From: Mycolicibacterium sp. lyk4-40-TYG-92
Lineage (GTDB): Bacteria > Actinomycetota > Actinomycetes > Mycobacteriales > Mycobacteriaceae
Reading direction: 5' to 3'
DNA: 64,000 nucleotides
Assembly: GCF_030209435.1 (NCBI RefSeq)
Contig: NZ_JARVRX010000003.1
Span: 496,001-560,000 of the forward strand
Shown here piece after piece: positions 44,395 through 51,949 of the stretch. The notes beneath the pieces were generated by a model that saw nothing but the letters and a program-made list of their open reading frames with translations, made no database searches and was not told the origin of the DNA. The translations under genes and the position numbers were made by a program. The stretch's first letter is position 1. Every line of letters begins with the position of its first letter.

Positions 44395-44939
44395 ACACCG
44401 CCGACGAAGTCGGCGAGAGCGCTGTCGAGGCACCGAAACCGTCGCTCCGGCAGCGGTTGCCGCGGATCTCGCCGGTGGTGGCAGCCGGCCTGGTGCTGGT
44501 CGTCGCCGGTGGTGCCCTGGCGGGCTGGCTGGGTTTTCGCGCGCACCAGGCCGAACAGGGACAAGCACTGCGGAACCTGTACGTGCAGACTGCCCGCCAG
44601 GCTGCGCTGAACCTGACCACGATCAGCTACACCGAGGCAGACACCGACATCCGCCGGGTACTGGATTCGTCGACCGGGGCGTTCCGCGACGACTTCCAGC
44701 GCCGATCCGAGCCGTTCGTCGCCGTGGTGAAGCAGGCCCGGTCGAAATCCGAGGGCACCGTCACCGAAGCCGGGCTCGAGTCGGTGAATGGTGATGGGGC
44801 ACAGGTGCTTCTCGCGGTTTCGGTGCGGACGTCGTTGGCCGAGGCGCCTGCCGGTCCACCACGGAACTGGCGCATGCGGATCAGCGTCGCCAAGGACGGC
44901 GCGAGCGCCAGGATCTCCAACGTCCAGTTCGTGTCATGA
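44364..44939 (+). CDS. Mce-associated membrane protein 1
   Basis: Protein of 191 aa with a cytoplasmic N-terminal 35 residues, one helix (VVAAGLVLVVAGGALAGWLGF) and an exported alpha/beta domain (ALNLTTISYTEADTDIRRVLDSSTGAFRDDF), the usual Mas layout. Mas proteins stabilise Mce complexes. Its length equals what I recall for Rv1972, at the same place in mce3. The ATG is inside mceF (31-base overlap) with AAAGG eight bases upstream, so coupled translation is likely. Confidence 0.85.
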   Translation: MAEHADPEQLDTADEVGESAVEAPKPSLRQRLPRISPVVAAGLVLVVAGGALAGWLGFRAHQAEQGQALRNLYVQTARQAALNLTTISYTEADTDIRRVLDSSTGAFRDDFQRRSEPFVAVVKQARSKSEGTVTEAGLESVNGDGAQVLLAVSVRTSLAEAPAGPPRNWRMRISVAKDGASARISNVQFVS

Positions 44940-44976
44940 GCAGATCGGACGGTCGCGACAACATGAAGGACAGATC

Positions 44977-45561
44977 ATGACAGTCGATATCGAGGAACGC
45001 ACCGCCGCACTCGACGATGACGAGGCGGTCGAGAATGCCGTCGTCGAGGCTGAACCTGCTGTGGTGCCGGGCGATTCACGTAAGCCATGGGCGCGATGGG
45101 TGGGCCTGACGCTGGCGGTCGCCGCGATGCTGCTGGCCGGCGCCGCGGGGTACTTCAAATGGCAGGACGGTTCGGTGCGGCTCGCGCAAGCCGCGGCCAT
45201 CGAGTCGGTGCGGGCGGCCGGCGACGGTACCGTCGCCATGCTGTCCTACCGACCGGAAACCGTTGATACCGAGCTCAAGTCGGCCGCTGACCGGCTGACC
45301 GGCAGCTTCCGCGGCGAATACACGAAACTGGTCGACACCGTCGTGGCGCCCGGGGCCAAGCAGAAGCACATCTCGGCGGTGGCGACGGTGCCCGACGCCG
45401 CTTCGGTTTCCGCCACCGAAAACCATGCCGTGGTGCTGGTTTTCGTGAACCAGACCACGACCATCGGTGCGGACGCGCCCACCGCCTCGACCTCGACGGT
45501 GCGGGTGACTCTGGACAAGGTGCACGAGCGATGGCTGATCTCGCAGTTCGACCCCGTGTGA
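44977..45561 (+). CDS. Mce-associated membrane protein 2
   Basis: Protein of 194 aa. An acidic N-terminus (ERTAALDDDEAVENAVVEAEP) precedes one helix (WVGLTLAVAAMLLAGAAGYFKW), then a periplasmic domain (MLSYRPETVDTELKSAADRLTGSFRGEYTKL) like that of its neighbour, suggesting duplication. ATG at 44977 with AAGGA upstream; the open frame extends back but without a start. It follows the first Mas gene by 37 bases and corresponds to Rv1973 by position. Role inferred: accessory to the Mce transporter. Confidence 0.85.
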   Translation: MTVDIEERTAALDDDEAVENAVVEAEPAVVPGDSRKPWARWVGLTLAVAAMLLAGAAGYFKWQDGSVRLAQAAAIESVRAAGDGTVAMLSYRPETVDTELKSAADRLTGSFRGEYTKLVDTVVAPGAKQKHISAVATVPDAASVSATENHAVVLVFVNQTTTIGADAPTASTSTVRVTLDKVHERWLISQFDPV

Positions 45562-45902
45562 CGCGGGGACTCCTGATGTTGCTCGCTGTGTCGGCCGGAC
45601 TCGGATGGGCAGTGCCGCCGGCTCACGCCGACCCGGTGACGTACGTCAACAGTGTGAACGCGCGACCCGGCTTCAACTTCCCGAGCGGTGATGCCGCCAT
45701 CGCCTACGGCCGCGGCGTGTGCGACAAGATCGCGGTAGGTCGCAGCTATGCGCAGATCATCGGTGATATCAAGGTCGAGGTCACCCACGGCGACGAGAGC
45801 CTGGCCAATTACCTTGTCGGACAGGTTGTCAACGAACTGTGCACCGAACTGATCGGGCCGCTGCGCGATTCCGCGGCCAATTACCGGCCGGGGGCACAGT
45901 GA
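45558..45902 (+). CDS. DUF732 secreted protein
   Basis: Exported protein of 114 aa. Signal VTRGLLMLLAVSAGLGWAVPPAHA, then the DUF732 pattern: DPVTYVNSVNARPGFN, AIAYGRGVCDKIAVGRSY and QVVNELCTELI, with two Cys that probably pair. GTG at 45558 gives a four-base overlap with the preceding gene and starts exactly at the signal peptide; ATG 45531 would add nine residues. It corresponds to Rv1974 by position. The function of DUF732 is unknown; being inside an mce operon suggests a periplasmic accessory role. Confidence 0.8.
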   Translation: MTRGLLMLLAVSAGLGWAVPPAHADPVTYVNSVNARPGFNFPSGDAAIAYGRGVCDKIAVGRSYAQIIGDIKVEVTHGDESLANYLVGQVVNELCTELIGPLRDSAANYRPGAQ

Positions 45903-46378
45903 ATACCCGATTGAGTTGGGCGATCTTGGCGGTCGTCGGCGGCGGTGTCGCGCTACCTGCAGTGGCCCACGCCGACAACACCCGGCTCAACAACAGCGTC
46001 GTGGCCAATGTCTACACCATTCAGCACCAGGCCGGGTGCACCAACGACGTGGCGGTCAGCCCGCAGCTGCGGCTCGCCGCCGAGTGGCACGCGAACGACG
46101 TCCTGAACAACCGCGATCTGGACGGTGACCTCGGATCGGACGGGTCGACGCCGCAGACGCGAGCCCAGGCAGCGGGCTTCCGGGGCAAGGTGTTTCAGAC
46201 GGTGGCGATCAACCGTTCGATCGCCATCAACAACCTCGATGTACTGAATCAGTGGTACTACGACCCGCCGACCTACGCGATCATGGCCAACTGCGCCAAC
46301 ACCGTCATGGGTGTGTGGTCGGAGAACAGCTGGGATCGCTCGGTCGTCGTCGCGGTCTACGGTCAGCCGGGCGCGTAG
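45899..46378 (+). CDS. CAP/SCP-like secreted protein, last gene of mce operon
   Basis: Exported protein of 159 aa. Signal TRLSWAILAVVGGGVALPAVAHA, then a CAP-like domain: LNNSVVANVYTIQHQAGCTNDVAVSPQLRLAAEWHANDVLNNRDLDGDLGSDGSTPQTRAQAAGF. The late motif ANCANTVMGVWSEN supplies another Cys. The usual CAP tetrad is incomplete: one His remains in EWHANDV. GTG at 45899 overlaps the DUF732 stop by four bases. It corresponds to Rv1975 by position though shorter. CAP proteins can bind sterols or lipids, which fits a lipid-importing operon. Confidence 0.75.
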   Translation: MNTRLSWAILAVVGGGVALPAVAHADNTRLNNSVVANVYTIQHQAGCTNDVAVSPQLRLAAEWHANDVLNNRDLDGDLGSDGSTPQTRAQAAGFRGKVFQTVAINRSIAINNLDVLNQWYYDPPTYAIMANCANTVMGVWSENSWDRSVVVAVYGQPGA

Positions 46379-46442
46379 ATCAGACGGCGGGAGCGCTCTG
46401 CTCATCGTGTCGCGCCCGGAGCTGTCAGCCGAGGCTGACAAT

Positions 46443-46477
46443 GTCAACGGACGCTGACAATGTCAGCGTCCGTTGAC
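46443..46477. terminator. 35-bp perfect palindrome after the mce operon
   Basis: Arms GTCAACGGACGCTGACA and TGTCAGCGTCCGTTGAC surround a single A at 46460. An extra copy of GCTGACAATGTCA lies just upstream (46434-46446), so the arm may have spread by local duplication. It sits between the convergent mce operon and LLM gene, which suits a bidirectional terminator, but with almost no loop it could also be a protein site or cruciform. Confidence 0.6.
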
Positions 46478-46537
46478 GGGTCCGGGCCGCACGTGCCGCA
46501 AGGAGAGACGACGCGCGGGCCGATCACCTCATCGGTC

Positions 46538-47575
46538 CTACACCAGCTCGCGCAGCTCCTCGATCAGCTTGACGCGGTCGGCGGTCGTCGCGCCCATCGG
46601 CACGACGTTGAGCACCGTGACGCCGGCTTCCCGGAAGGCGGCGACCCGCTCCTTGACGAACTCGCGGCTGCCGATCAACGAGATGTCCCGAACCAGCTCG
46701 TCGGGCACGACTTTCGCCGCGCCCTCCTTGTCGCCGGCCAGGTACAGCTCCTGGATGCGGTCGGCCTCGGCGCCGTAGCCGTACTTGGTGGCCACGTTGT
46801 GATAGAAGTTCTTGCCCTTGGCGCCCATGCCGCCGATGTACAGCGCGATGTGCGGCTTGATGAACTCGCGCATCCCCTCGACATTGTCGCCGATGGCCAG
46901 GGCCGGTCCGGCGTAGATGTCCATGGGCGGCAGCGATGCGTCGCGCTTGGCATACCCGGCCTCGAGGGCGTCGCCCCAGACGTCCTTGGCCTTCTCGGGC
47001 AGGTAGAAGATCGGCTGCCAGCCCTCGGCGATCTCCGCGGCCAGCTCGACGTTCTTCGGGCCGAGCGCCGCCAGCAGCACCGGGATGCGTTCGCGCACAG
47101 GGTGGTTGATCAGTTTGAGTGACTTGCCGAGTCCGGTGCCCTGACCCTCCGGCAGCGGGATGGTGTAGTGCTTGCCCTGGAATGCGAGTCGTTCGCGGCG
47201 CCACACCTTGCGGCAGATCTCGACCACCTCGCGGGTGCGGCCGATCGGGCTGTCGTAGGGGACGCCGTGGAAGCCTTCGATCACCTGCGGGCCGGAGGCG
47301 CCCAGACCCAGGATGTACCGGCCGTCGGACACGTAGTCGAGCCCGGCCGCGGTCATGGCCGTCAGGGTGGGGGTGCGGGTGTAGAGCTGCAGGACGCCGG
47401 AGGCCAGCTCCACCCGCTCGGTCGCAGCGGCCAGATAGCCGAGCGCGCTGATGGCGTCGAAGGAGTACGCCTCAGGGACGAAAACGACATCCAGGCCGGC
47501 CTTTTCGAGGTCGGCGACCTCGGCCACAACCTCCTTGAATCCGCCGGCGTAATTGATGCCCAGTCCGATCTTCAC
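46538..47575 (-). CDS. F420-dependent LLM oxidoreductase (Rv3520c-like)
   Basis: Luciferase-like (beta/alpha)8 oxidoreductase of 345 aa expected to use coenzyme F420. Motifs: DVVFVPEAYSFDAISALGYLAAATERVELASGVLQLYTRTP (residues 29-69), DGRYILGLGASGPQVIEGFHGVPY, and IPVLLAALGPKNVELAAEIAEGW. The sequence closely resembles Rv3520c as I recall it. GTG start with AAGGAG eight bases upstream, one base after the stop of the NTF2-like gene. The substrate is unknown; related enzymes act on ketones or sugar phosphates. Confidence 0.87.
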   Translation of the reverse strand: MKIGLGINYAGGFKEVVAEVADLEKAGLDVVFVPEAYSFDAISALGYLAAATERVELASGVLQLYTRTPTLTAMTAAGLDYVSDGRYILGLGASGPQVIEGFHGVPYDSPIGRTREVVEICRKVWRRERLAFQGKHYTIPLPEGQGTGLGKSLKLINHPVRERIPVLLAALGPKNVELAAEIAEGWQPIFYLPEKAKDVWGDALEAGYAKRDASLPPMDIYAGPALAIGDNVEGMREFIKPHIALYIGGMGAKGKNFYHNVATKYGYGAEADRIQELYLAGDKEGAAKVVPDELVRDISLIGSREFVKERVAAFREAGVTVLNVVPMGATTADRVKLIEELRELV

Positions 47576-47576
47576 G

Positions 47577-47996
47577 CTACTGCTCCTTCGCTGCCAGAGC
47601 CGCGATCTCCTCGGCGGCCTCGGCTTGGATCTGGGGGAACTGGGCGGCCATGGCCTCGGAGAGCGCCATGGCGCCGGACAGCGGCCGGATCATGACCATG
47701 AAATCGTCGATCAGGCCTTCGCTGTTGACGTGGACGAAGTCGCACCCGTTGACCGTCTTGCCGCCCACCGTGGCCTCGAAAACCAGTGCATGGCTGTTGG
47801 TTTCGGGATCGTTGATCTCCCGGACGTAGCGGAAGTCCTCGAAAACCCGCATCACTCCACGAAGGATCGCGGCGGTGATCGGTTTCCCGGGGTACGGCTT
47901 GAAGGCGACGGGGCTGGTGAACACCACGTCGTCGGCCAGACACGACACCATCGCCGCCGGATCGTGGGCCTCGACGGCCTTGCGGAATGCCTGCAT
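47577..47996 (-). CDS. NTF2-like/SnoaL-like small protein
   Basis: Cone-fold protein of 139 aa. The sequence FRKAVEAHDPAAMVSCLADDVVFTSPVAFKPYPGKPITAAIL and ALVFEATVGGKTVNGCDFVHVNSEGLIDDFMVMIRPL fits the nuclear-transport-factor-2 superfamily used by isomerases and hydratases such as ketosteroid isomerase. GAGG is seven bases before the ATG. It precedes the LLM oxidoreductase by one base, so they form an operon controlled by the PadR operator 14 bases upstream. It may act on the same substrate as the oxidoreductase (inference). Confidence 0.78.
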   Translation of the reverse strand: MQAFRKAVEAHDPAAMVSCLADDVVFTSPVAFKPYPGKPITAAILRGVMRVFEDFRYVREINDPETNSHALVFEATVGGKTVNGCDFVHVNSEGLIDDFMVMIRPLSGAMALSEAMAAQFPQIQAEAAEEIAALAAKEQ

Positions 47997-48009
47997 CGCA
48001 AACCTCGCA

Positions 48010-48028
48010 TAGTCAATTTGTTGATTAG
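48010..48028. promoter_or_regulatory. PadR-type operator before the NTF2/LLM operon
   Basis: Dyad with arms TAGTCAA and TTGATTA (six of seven complementary) across four bases. Read on the opposite strand, its outer parts CTAATCA and TTGACTA equal those of the site at 48074-48092. It lies 14 bases upstream of the NTF2-like start. A site for the adjacent PadR is inferred. Confidence 0.55.
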
Positions 48029-48073
48029 GTACGGGTGACGCTAGCGGGACAGGCTCGACATGTCTATATGTGA

Positions 48074-48092
48074 CTAATCACTTTGTTGACTA
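48074..48092. promoter_or_regulatory. PadR-type operator before padR
   Basis: CTAATCA and TTGACTA are separated by CTTTG, matching the inverted copy at 48010-48028. It is 14 bases before the PadR start at 48107, the same distance as the other site from its gene. This points to autoregulation. Confidence 0.55.
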
Positions 48093-48106
48093 TTAGACTC
48101 TCGAGC

Positions 48107-48667
48107 ATGGCTCTGCGTGACGCCGTCTTGGCGGCCCTGCTCGACAGCGAGGCCTCGGGATATGACCTGGCCAAGGGCTTCGACGCGTCCGTCGCCAACT
48201 TCTGGATGGCCACCCCGCAGCAGCTGTACCGCGAACTCGACCGTCTCGCGGCCGACGGGCTGATCGAGGCCCGCGTCGTCGAACAGGAGCGGCGGCCCAA
48301 CAAGCGGATGTTCACCCTGACCGACGCCGGGCGCGCCGCTGTGCATGCGTTCACCGAGGCCACGCCGAAGCCGTTGGCCATGCGCGACGACCTGCTTGTC
48401 CAGGTGTCGACCGTCGACAGCGGCAACGCCGAGGCCGTCTGCGCGGGCCTGCGGGACCGAATCCAGTGGACCACCAAGCAACTCGAACTCTATGAGCGCA
48501 TCCGCACCCGAATACTGGGCGGCCGCAGCGAGGCGGCGTTCCTGGCCGAGGCGGAGCGGGTGGGGCCCTATCTGACGCTGATGCGGGGTATCTCGTTCGA
48601 GCAGGAGAACCTGCGGTGGGCGCAGGAGGCACTGGCGGTCGTCGAGCGTCGGCAGACACGGCGCTAG
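48107..48667 (+). CDS. PadR family transcriptional regulator
   Basis: Winged-helix regulator of 186 aa starting MALRDAVLAALLDSEASGYDLAKGFDASVANFWMATPQQLYRELDRLAADGLIEAR, the PadR DNA-binding domain (residues 1-75). The C-terminal Vir_act_alpha_C-type helices (residues 90-180) serve dimerisation and perhaps ligand binding. ATG at 48107 matches the family N-terminus; the longer frame to 48083 runs into the operator. It diverges from the NTF2/LLM operon, with a matched operator before each start, so it probably represses both. Confidence 0.87.
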   Translation: MALRDAVLAALLDSEASGYDLAKGFDASVANFWMATPQQLYRELDRLAADGLIEARVVEQERRPNKRMFTLTDAGRAAVHAFTEATPKPLAMRDDLLVQVSTVDSGNAEAVCAGLRDRIQWTTKQLELYERIRTRILGGRSEAAFLAEAERVGPYLTLMRGISFEQENLRWAQEALAVVERRQTRR

Positions 48668-48675
48668 CATCGGGT

Positions 48676-49434
48676 ATGCCCGTCTGGGAGCTGGGTCCGG
48701 CGCAGATGATGGTCGTCGGCACGTTCGGTGACCTGGAGATTCACCACCATCCGGCGGTGCAGGTCGGTGTCGGCCTGACTGGTCCGCTGACGGTCCGGAC
48801 GGACGGCGCGACGCCCCGCAGCGGGCACGTCGTCGTCATCGCCAGCGGCGCCGGTCATGCGGTACGGTCCGAGCCCACGGATCTGACGTTGGCCCTCTAT
48901 CTGGCGCCCCACACCTGGCCCGGGGCACCACTGCACGCGTTGAGCCGCAGCGAATCCGGCGACGGCATCTGGATTCCCGCCGATCACCGGGCGCTCGCAC
49001 GTGCGGTGGCGGACGCGCTCGACGCCGACCCCGAGTTGGCTGCCGCAACATTGATCGACCGGCTCTGCGGTGACCCGGGGCAGGAACCCGGCCTCCATCC
49101 GCAGCTGAGGCGGGCGATGGACCTGATCTACAGCGGCACAACCGAATCCGTGGACCTGGCATCGATCGCCCACGAGGTCGCGGTATCTCCCGACTACCTC
49201 GGCCGCCTGTGCCGGCAGCAGACCGGCGTCTCCTTCTCGGCGGCCACCCGTTGGGCCAGGCTGCTCTCCGGGTTGAAGCATCTCGCCGGCGGTGAACAGG
49301 TCACCGACGCCGCGCATCTGGCCGGATTCGCCGACGGCTCCCACGCCAACCGGGTGTGCCGTGAGATGACCGGCGCCCCACCGTCGGCGATCGCCCGTGC
49401 CCTGCGGGATTCGACGGATCCGTCCAAGCCCTGA
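48676..49434 (+). CDS. AraC family transcriptional regulator
   Basis: Regulator of 252 aa. The N-terminal cupin-like sensor (FGDLEIHHHPAVQVGVGLTGPLTVRTDG, then GHVVVIASGAGHAV) covers residues about 15-110. The HTH_18 domain is at about 150-245 (SVDLASIAHEVAVSPDYLGRLCRQQTGVSFSAATRWARLL, then HLAGFADGSHANRVCREMTGAPPS). The ATG at 48676 lies eight bases after the padR stop, so it may be read from the padR promoter. Without padR it would have no obvious own site. Target unknown; the neighbouring methyltransferase follows 49 bp downstream. Confidence 0.82.
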   Translation: MPVWELGPAQMMVVGTFGDLEIHHHPAVQVGVGLTGPLTVRTDGATPRSGHVVVIASGAGHAVRSEPTDLTLALYLAPHTWPGAPLHALSRSESGDGIWIPADHRALARAVADALDADPELAAATLIDRLCGDPGQEPGLHPQLRRAMDLIYSGTTESVDLASIAHEVAVSPDYLGRLCRQQTGVSFSAATRWARLLSGLKHLAGGEQVTDAAHLAGFADGSHANRVCREMTGAPPSAIARALRDSTDPSKP

Positions 49435-49483
49435 CGGTGCAGGCGGCTCGATACTCGGAGGACACCACGAGGAGGAGGCCGCA

Positions 49484-50059
49484 ATGCCGGTGATGTCGAA
49501 AGTCGAACGGGCCTTTTGCTGTGGCGCCATGTGGAGAACCACCACCCGCGCCGTCCTCGACATGCTGCCCACTGATCGGCTGGGTGATCAATTACTCGAA
49601 ATCGGTTCCGGCAGTGGCGCAATCGCGGAGGGACTGTCGACCGCACGTCCTGGATTGGCAATCACCGCGACCGATCTGGACCCGGTGATGGTCGACGCCG
49701 CCACGGGGCGGTTGAAGGACAACCCGCGCGTCACGGTGCAGAGCGCCGACGCCACCCGCCTGCCGTTCGCGGACGGCGCGTTCGATTCGGTGGTCAGTTG
49801 CCTGATGCTGCACCACGTCATCGAATGGGAGGCCGCGGTCGCCGAGATCGCCCGGGTGCTGAAGCCCGGAGGACTGTTCGTCGGCTACGACCTGACCCGC
49901 ACCCCGGTGGCGACAGCCGTGCACCGCGTGGACCGGTCCCCGTTCCGGCTGGTGAACCCCGACGAACTGGCGGCTGAAGGACAGCGCAACGGGCTGCGTA
50001 TCGATACGGATACCAAGGTGTTTGGGCATGTGATGCAGTTCAGCGCCGCGAAGACCTGA
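49484..50059 (+). CDS. Class I SAM-dependent methyltransferase
   Basis: Methyltransferase of 191 aa. Motif I LLEIGSGSGAIAEGL (residues 37-51), post-I ATDLDPVMV, motif II FADGAFDSVVSCLMLHHV, and the motif III region VLKPGGLFVGYDLTRTP are in order. The acceptor is not readable; the UbiE/Methyltransf_11 type is likely. GGAGGAGG lies a few bases before the ATG, a strong ribosome site; the open frame further upstream is a shadow of the AraC gene. The protein is shorter than typical UbiE enzymes (about 230 aa). Confidence 0.85.
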   Translation: MPVMSKVERAFCCGAMWRTTTRAVLDMLPTDRLGDQLLEIGSGSGAIAEGLSTARPGLAITATDLDPVMVDAATGRLKDNPRVTVQSADATRLPFADGAFDSVVSCLMLHHVIEWEAAVAEIARVLKPGGLFVGYDLTRTPVATAVHRVDRSPFRLVNPDELAAEGQRNGLRIDTDTKVFGHVMQFSAAKT

Positions 50060-50099
50060 CACTGGGTAGGTTGGTCTGCAGTCGGCAGGGGAGGGACGC

Positions 50100-51311
50100 A
50101 TGCGGGGCCTGGTCAGTTGTGGAGCGGTGGCCGCGGTGGCGGTGCTGGCGGCAGGGTGTGGTGGGGGGTCGACGCAGTCCAACCTGGCCACGTCATCGGC
50201 GAAGCAGGCGACCACGACGGCGCCACCCCCGCCGGCGATCGTCGCCCCGGCGCAGTTGAAGCCGGGGAAGTACCCGACCAAGGCCCATGAACCCTACGGC
50301 ACCGCGGGTGCCCCGGACGCCGGCGCGCGGCTCGAGGCGCAACAGCTGGCCGGCTATGTGGTGGGACCCTGGCAGGTCGACGGCTCGCTCACCGAGCCTT
50401 ATCTGTCAACGTATTTCGTCATCGACGAACCCGGTCTGCTGGCTCAGTTCGGCCCCGAGAACATTGCGACCGCGGCCGGCAGGCACAACTTCATCGCTGG
50501 GTTCGCCTCGGCGCGTGAATCTGCCGCCAAGACCGTGCTGATCAACGGCGTACTGCGCTTTGCCTCGCCCGCCGACGCCGGCGCCGCGGCCGGTGAGATG
50601 AACGCGGCTGCCCTCCAGCTCAAGATCCGTGGCGCAGAACCGAAAACCGTTGTCATCCCGGATCATCCGGATACGCTGGCGTCGACGTACGACGTCGATT
50701 CCCGCGGCACGAAATTGACCACCGTGCGGTCCTTCACCGCGCACGGCCCCTATGTCCTGACTCAGTTGGCGCAGTCGACGGCCGGCCCTGATCCGGCCAT
50801 CGCGTTGGTGGCCAAGGCGATAGGCGCTCAGGCCACCGCGATCGAGCCCTTCAAACCCGCGGCAGATCTGCCGGCCGTGCCGATCGATCCGACGGGTCTG
50901 CTGGCCTTGACTTTGCAGACCGAGTCACCGCGCAATTCGCAGAACGCCGTCTACTCCGGCACCGGGGCCCTGCACTTCCAGAGCAACCCGATCACGTCGA
51001 GCAAGGTGTTCCAGGACAACGGTGTGACAGCGTTCGCCCGCGGGAAGACCAGCGTGTACCGGGCCAAGGATCCGGGATCGGCGGTGAACGTGGCGAACAC
51101 CTTCGGCAAGGAGGTGTCGGTGGACGGCACCGAGACTGCCGATCCGGTGCCGGCGCTGACGCTGAGCCGCTGCATCTTGCTGGCCAACCCGAAGCAGTTC
51201 TACTGTGTAGCGCCGGCCGGTGACTATGCCATCGAGGCGCGCGGCACCGAGCTGAAGGACGTGCACGAACAGGTTGCCGCTCAATACATCCTGTTGACGG
51301 CTAAGCCTTAG
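50100..51311 (+). CDS. Mycobacterial DUF7373-type lipoprotein
   Basis: Lipoprotein of 403 aa. Signal GAVAAVAVLAAGC with Cys20 lipobox, then a Gly/Ser/Thr/Pro-rich linker to about residue 50. The body has the pattern of the mycobacterial DUF7373 lipoprotein family (LEAQQLAGYVVGPWQVDGSLTEPYLSTYFVIDEP; NFIAGFASARE; ALTLSRCILLANPKQFYC). The two late Cys probably pair. The ATG has GGGGAGGG six bases upstream. Function unknown; envelope-associated. Its last 11 bases overlap the convergent lipoprotein gene. Confidence 0.75.
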   Translation: MRGLVSCGAVAAVAVLAAGCGGGSTQSNLATSSAKQATTTAPPPPAIVAPAQLKPGKYPTKAHEPYGTAGAPDAGARLEAQQLAGYVVGPWQVDGSLTEPYLSTYFVIDEPGLLAQFGPENIATAAGRHNFIAGFASARESAAKTVLINGVLRFASPADAGAAAGEMNAAALQLKIRGAEPKTVVIPDHPDTLASTYDVDSRGTKLTTVRSFTAHGPYVLTQLAQSTAGPDPAIALVAKAIGAQATAIEPFKPAADLPAVPIDPTGLLALTLQTESPRNSQNAVYSGTGALHFQSNPITSSKVFQDNGVTAFARGKTSVYRAKDPGSAVNVANTFGKEVSVDGTETADPVPALTLSRCILLANPKQFYCVAPAGDYAIEARGTELKDVHEQVAAQYILLTAKP

Positions 51312-51822
51312 CGGAGCCGTTCAGGGAGACGCCCGTGGCCGACTGCAGCAGGCAGATGACGGTGCTGGGCAACGGCGTGTGCCCGGTGCGGTCCATGTTT
51401 GAGTCGATCAGGTAGGTCGAGGTGTACCGGCTGTTCGGGCCGGCGTACTTGGTCAGGCCCGCCGCGCACTGCTGATCGGCGACACCGGCGACGGCGTCGT
51501 TGACCGCCACATTGGCGCGCAGGAACACCTCAGCGATGTGCGGTGCGGAGCAGTCCACCAGCGTCACCTCGACGACGCTCGGGTCGGTCGGCGGCGGCGT
51601 GTTCAGGCAGTCGCCCACTTGTAGGTCGACCCACTTGGCCTGCCGCGCATTCGGTTTGATCGGCACGATGGGAACGGGCGACGGGAGCTGGGCTGCCGTT
51701 GTCGTGGGCGGCGGTGCGCTCGATGTGCTCGGCGGCGGCGTCGCTGACGTATTCGAACCACAGGCCGCGAGCAGCGACATTGCCGCGACCTGCCACACGA
51801 TCCGGCGCGGGCGAACGGTCAT
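51301..51822 (-). CDS. Lipoprotein, septum-formation-like domain
   Basis: Lipoprotein of 173 aa. Signal [13 protein letters not shown] with the lipidated Cys at about 21, then a Pro/Ser/Thr linker. The C-terminal half reads [37 protein letters not shown] and TVICLLQS. This four-Cys pattern resembles the Septum_form family (known from actinobacterial division-related proteins), though the name says little about function. ATG 51822 is preferred over 51831 because TACCAT lies seven bases before it, a leaderless arrangement. It diverges from the decarboxylase gene and its tail overlaps the DUF7373 gene by 11 bases. Confidence 0.7.
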   Translation of the reverse strand: MTVRPRRIVWQVAAMSLLAACGSNTSATPPPSTSSAPPPTTTAAQLPSPVPIVPIKPNARQAKWVDLQVGDCLNTPPPTDPSVVEVTLVDCSAPHIAEVFLRANVAVNDAVAGVADQQCAAGLTKYAGPNSRYTSTYLIDSNMDRTGHTPLPSTVICLLQSATGVSLNGSAKA

Positions 51823-51949
51823 GGCGGCCATGGTAGTGCTTCGGTGGCCGGTGCCGGGGCGGGAACCCGATGGGCGCCGGCCGGCAAGAACAGCCCGGTT
51901 CGCGGCGGGCGGTTACCATCGCCGTACCAGCGACCCCAGGGAGGCCGGG

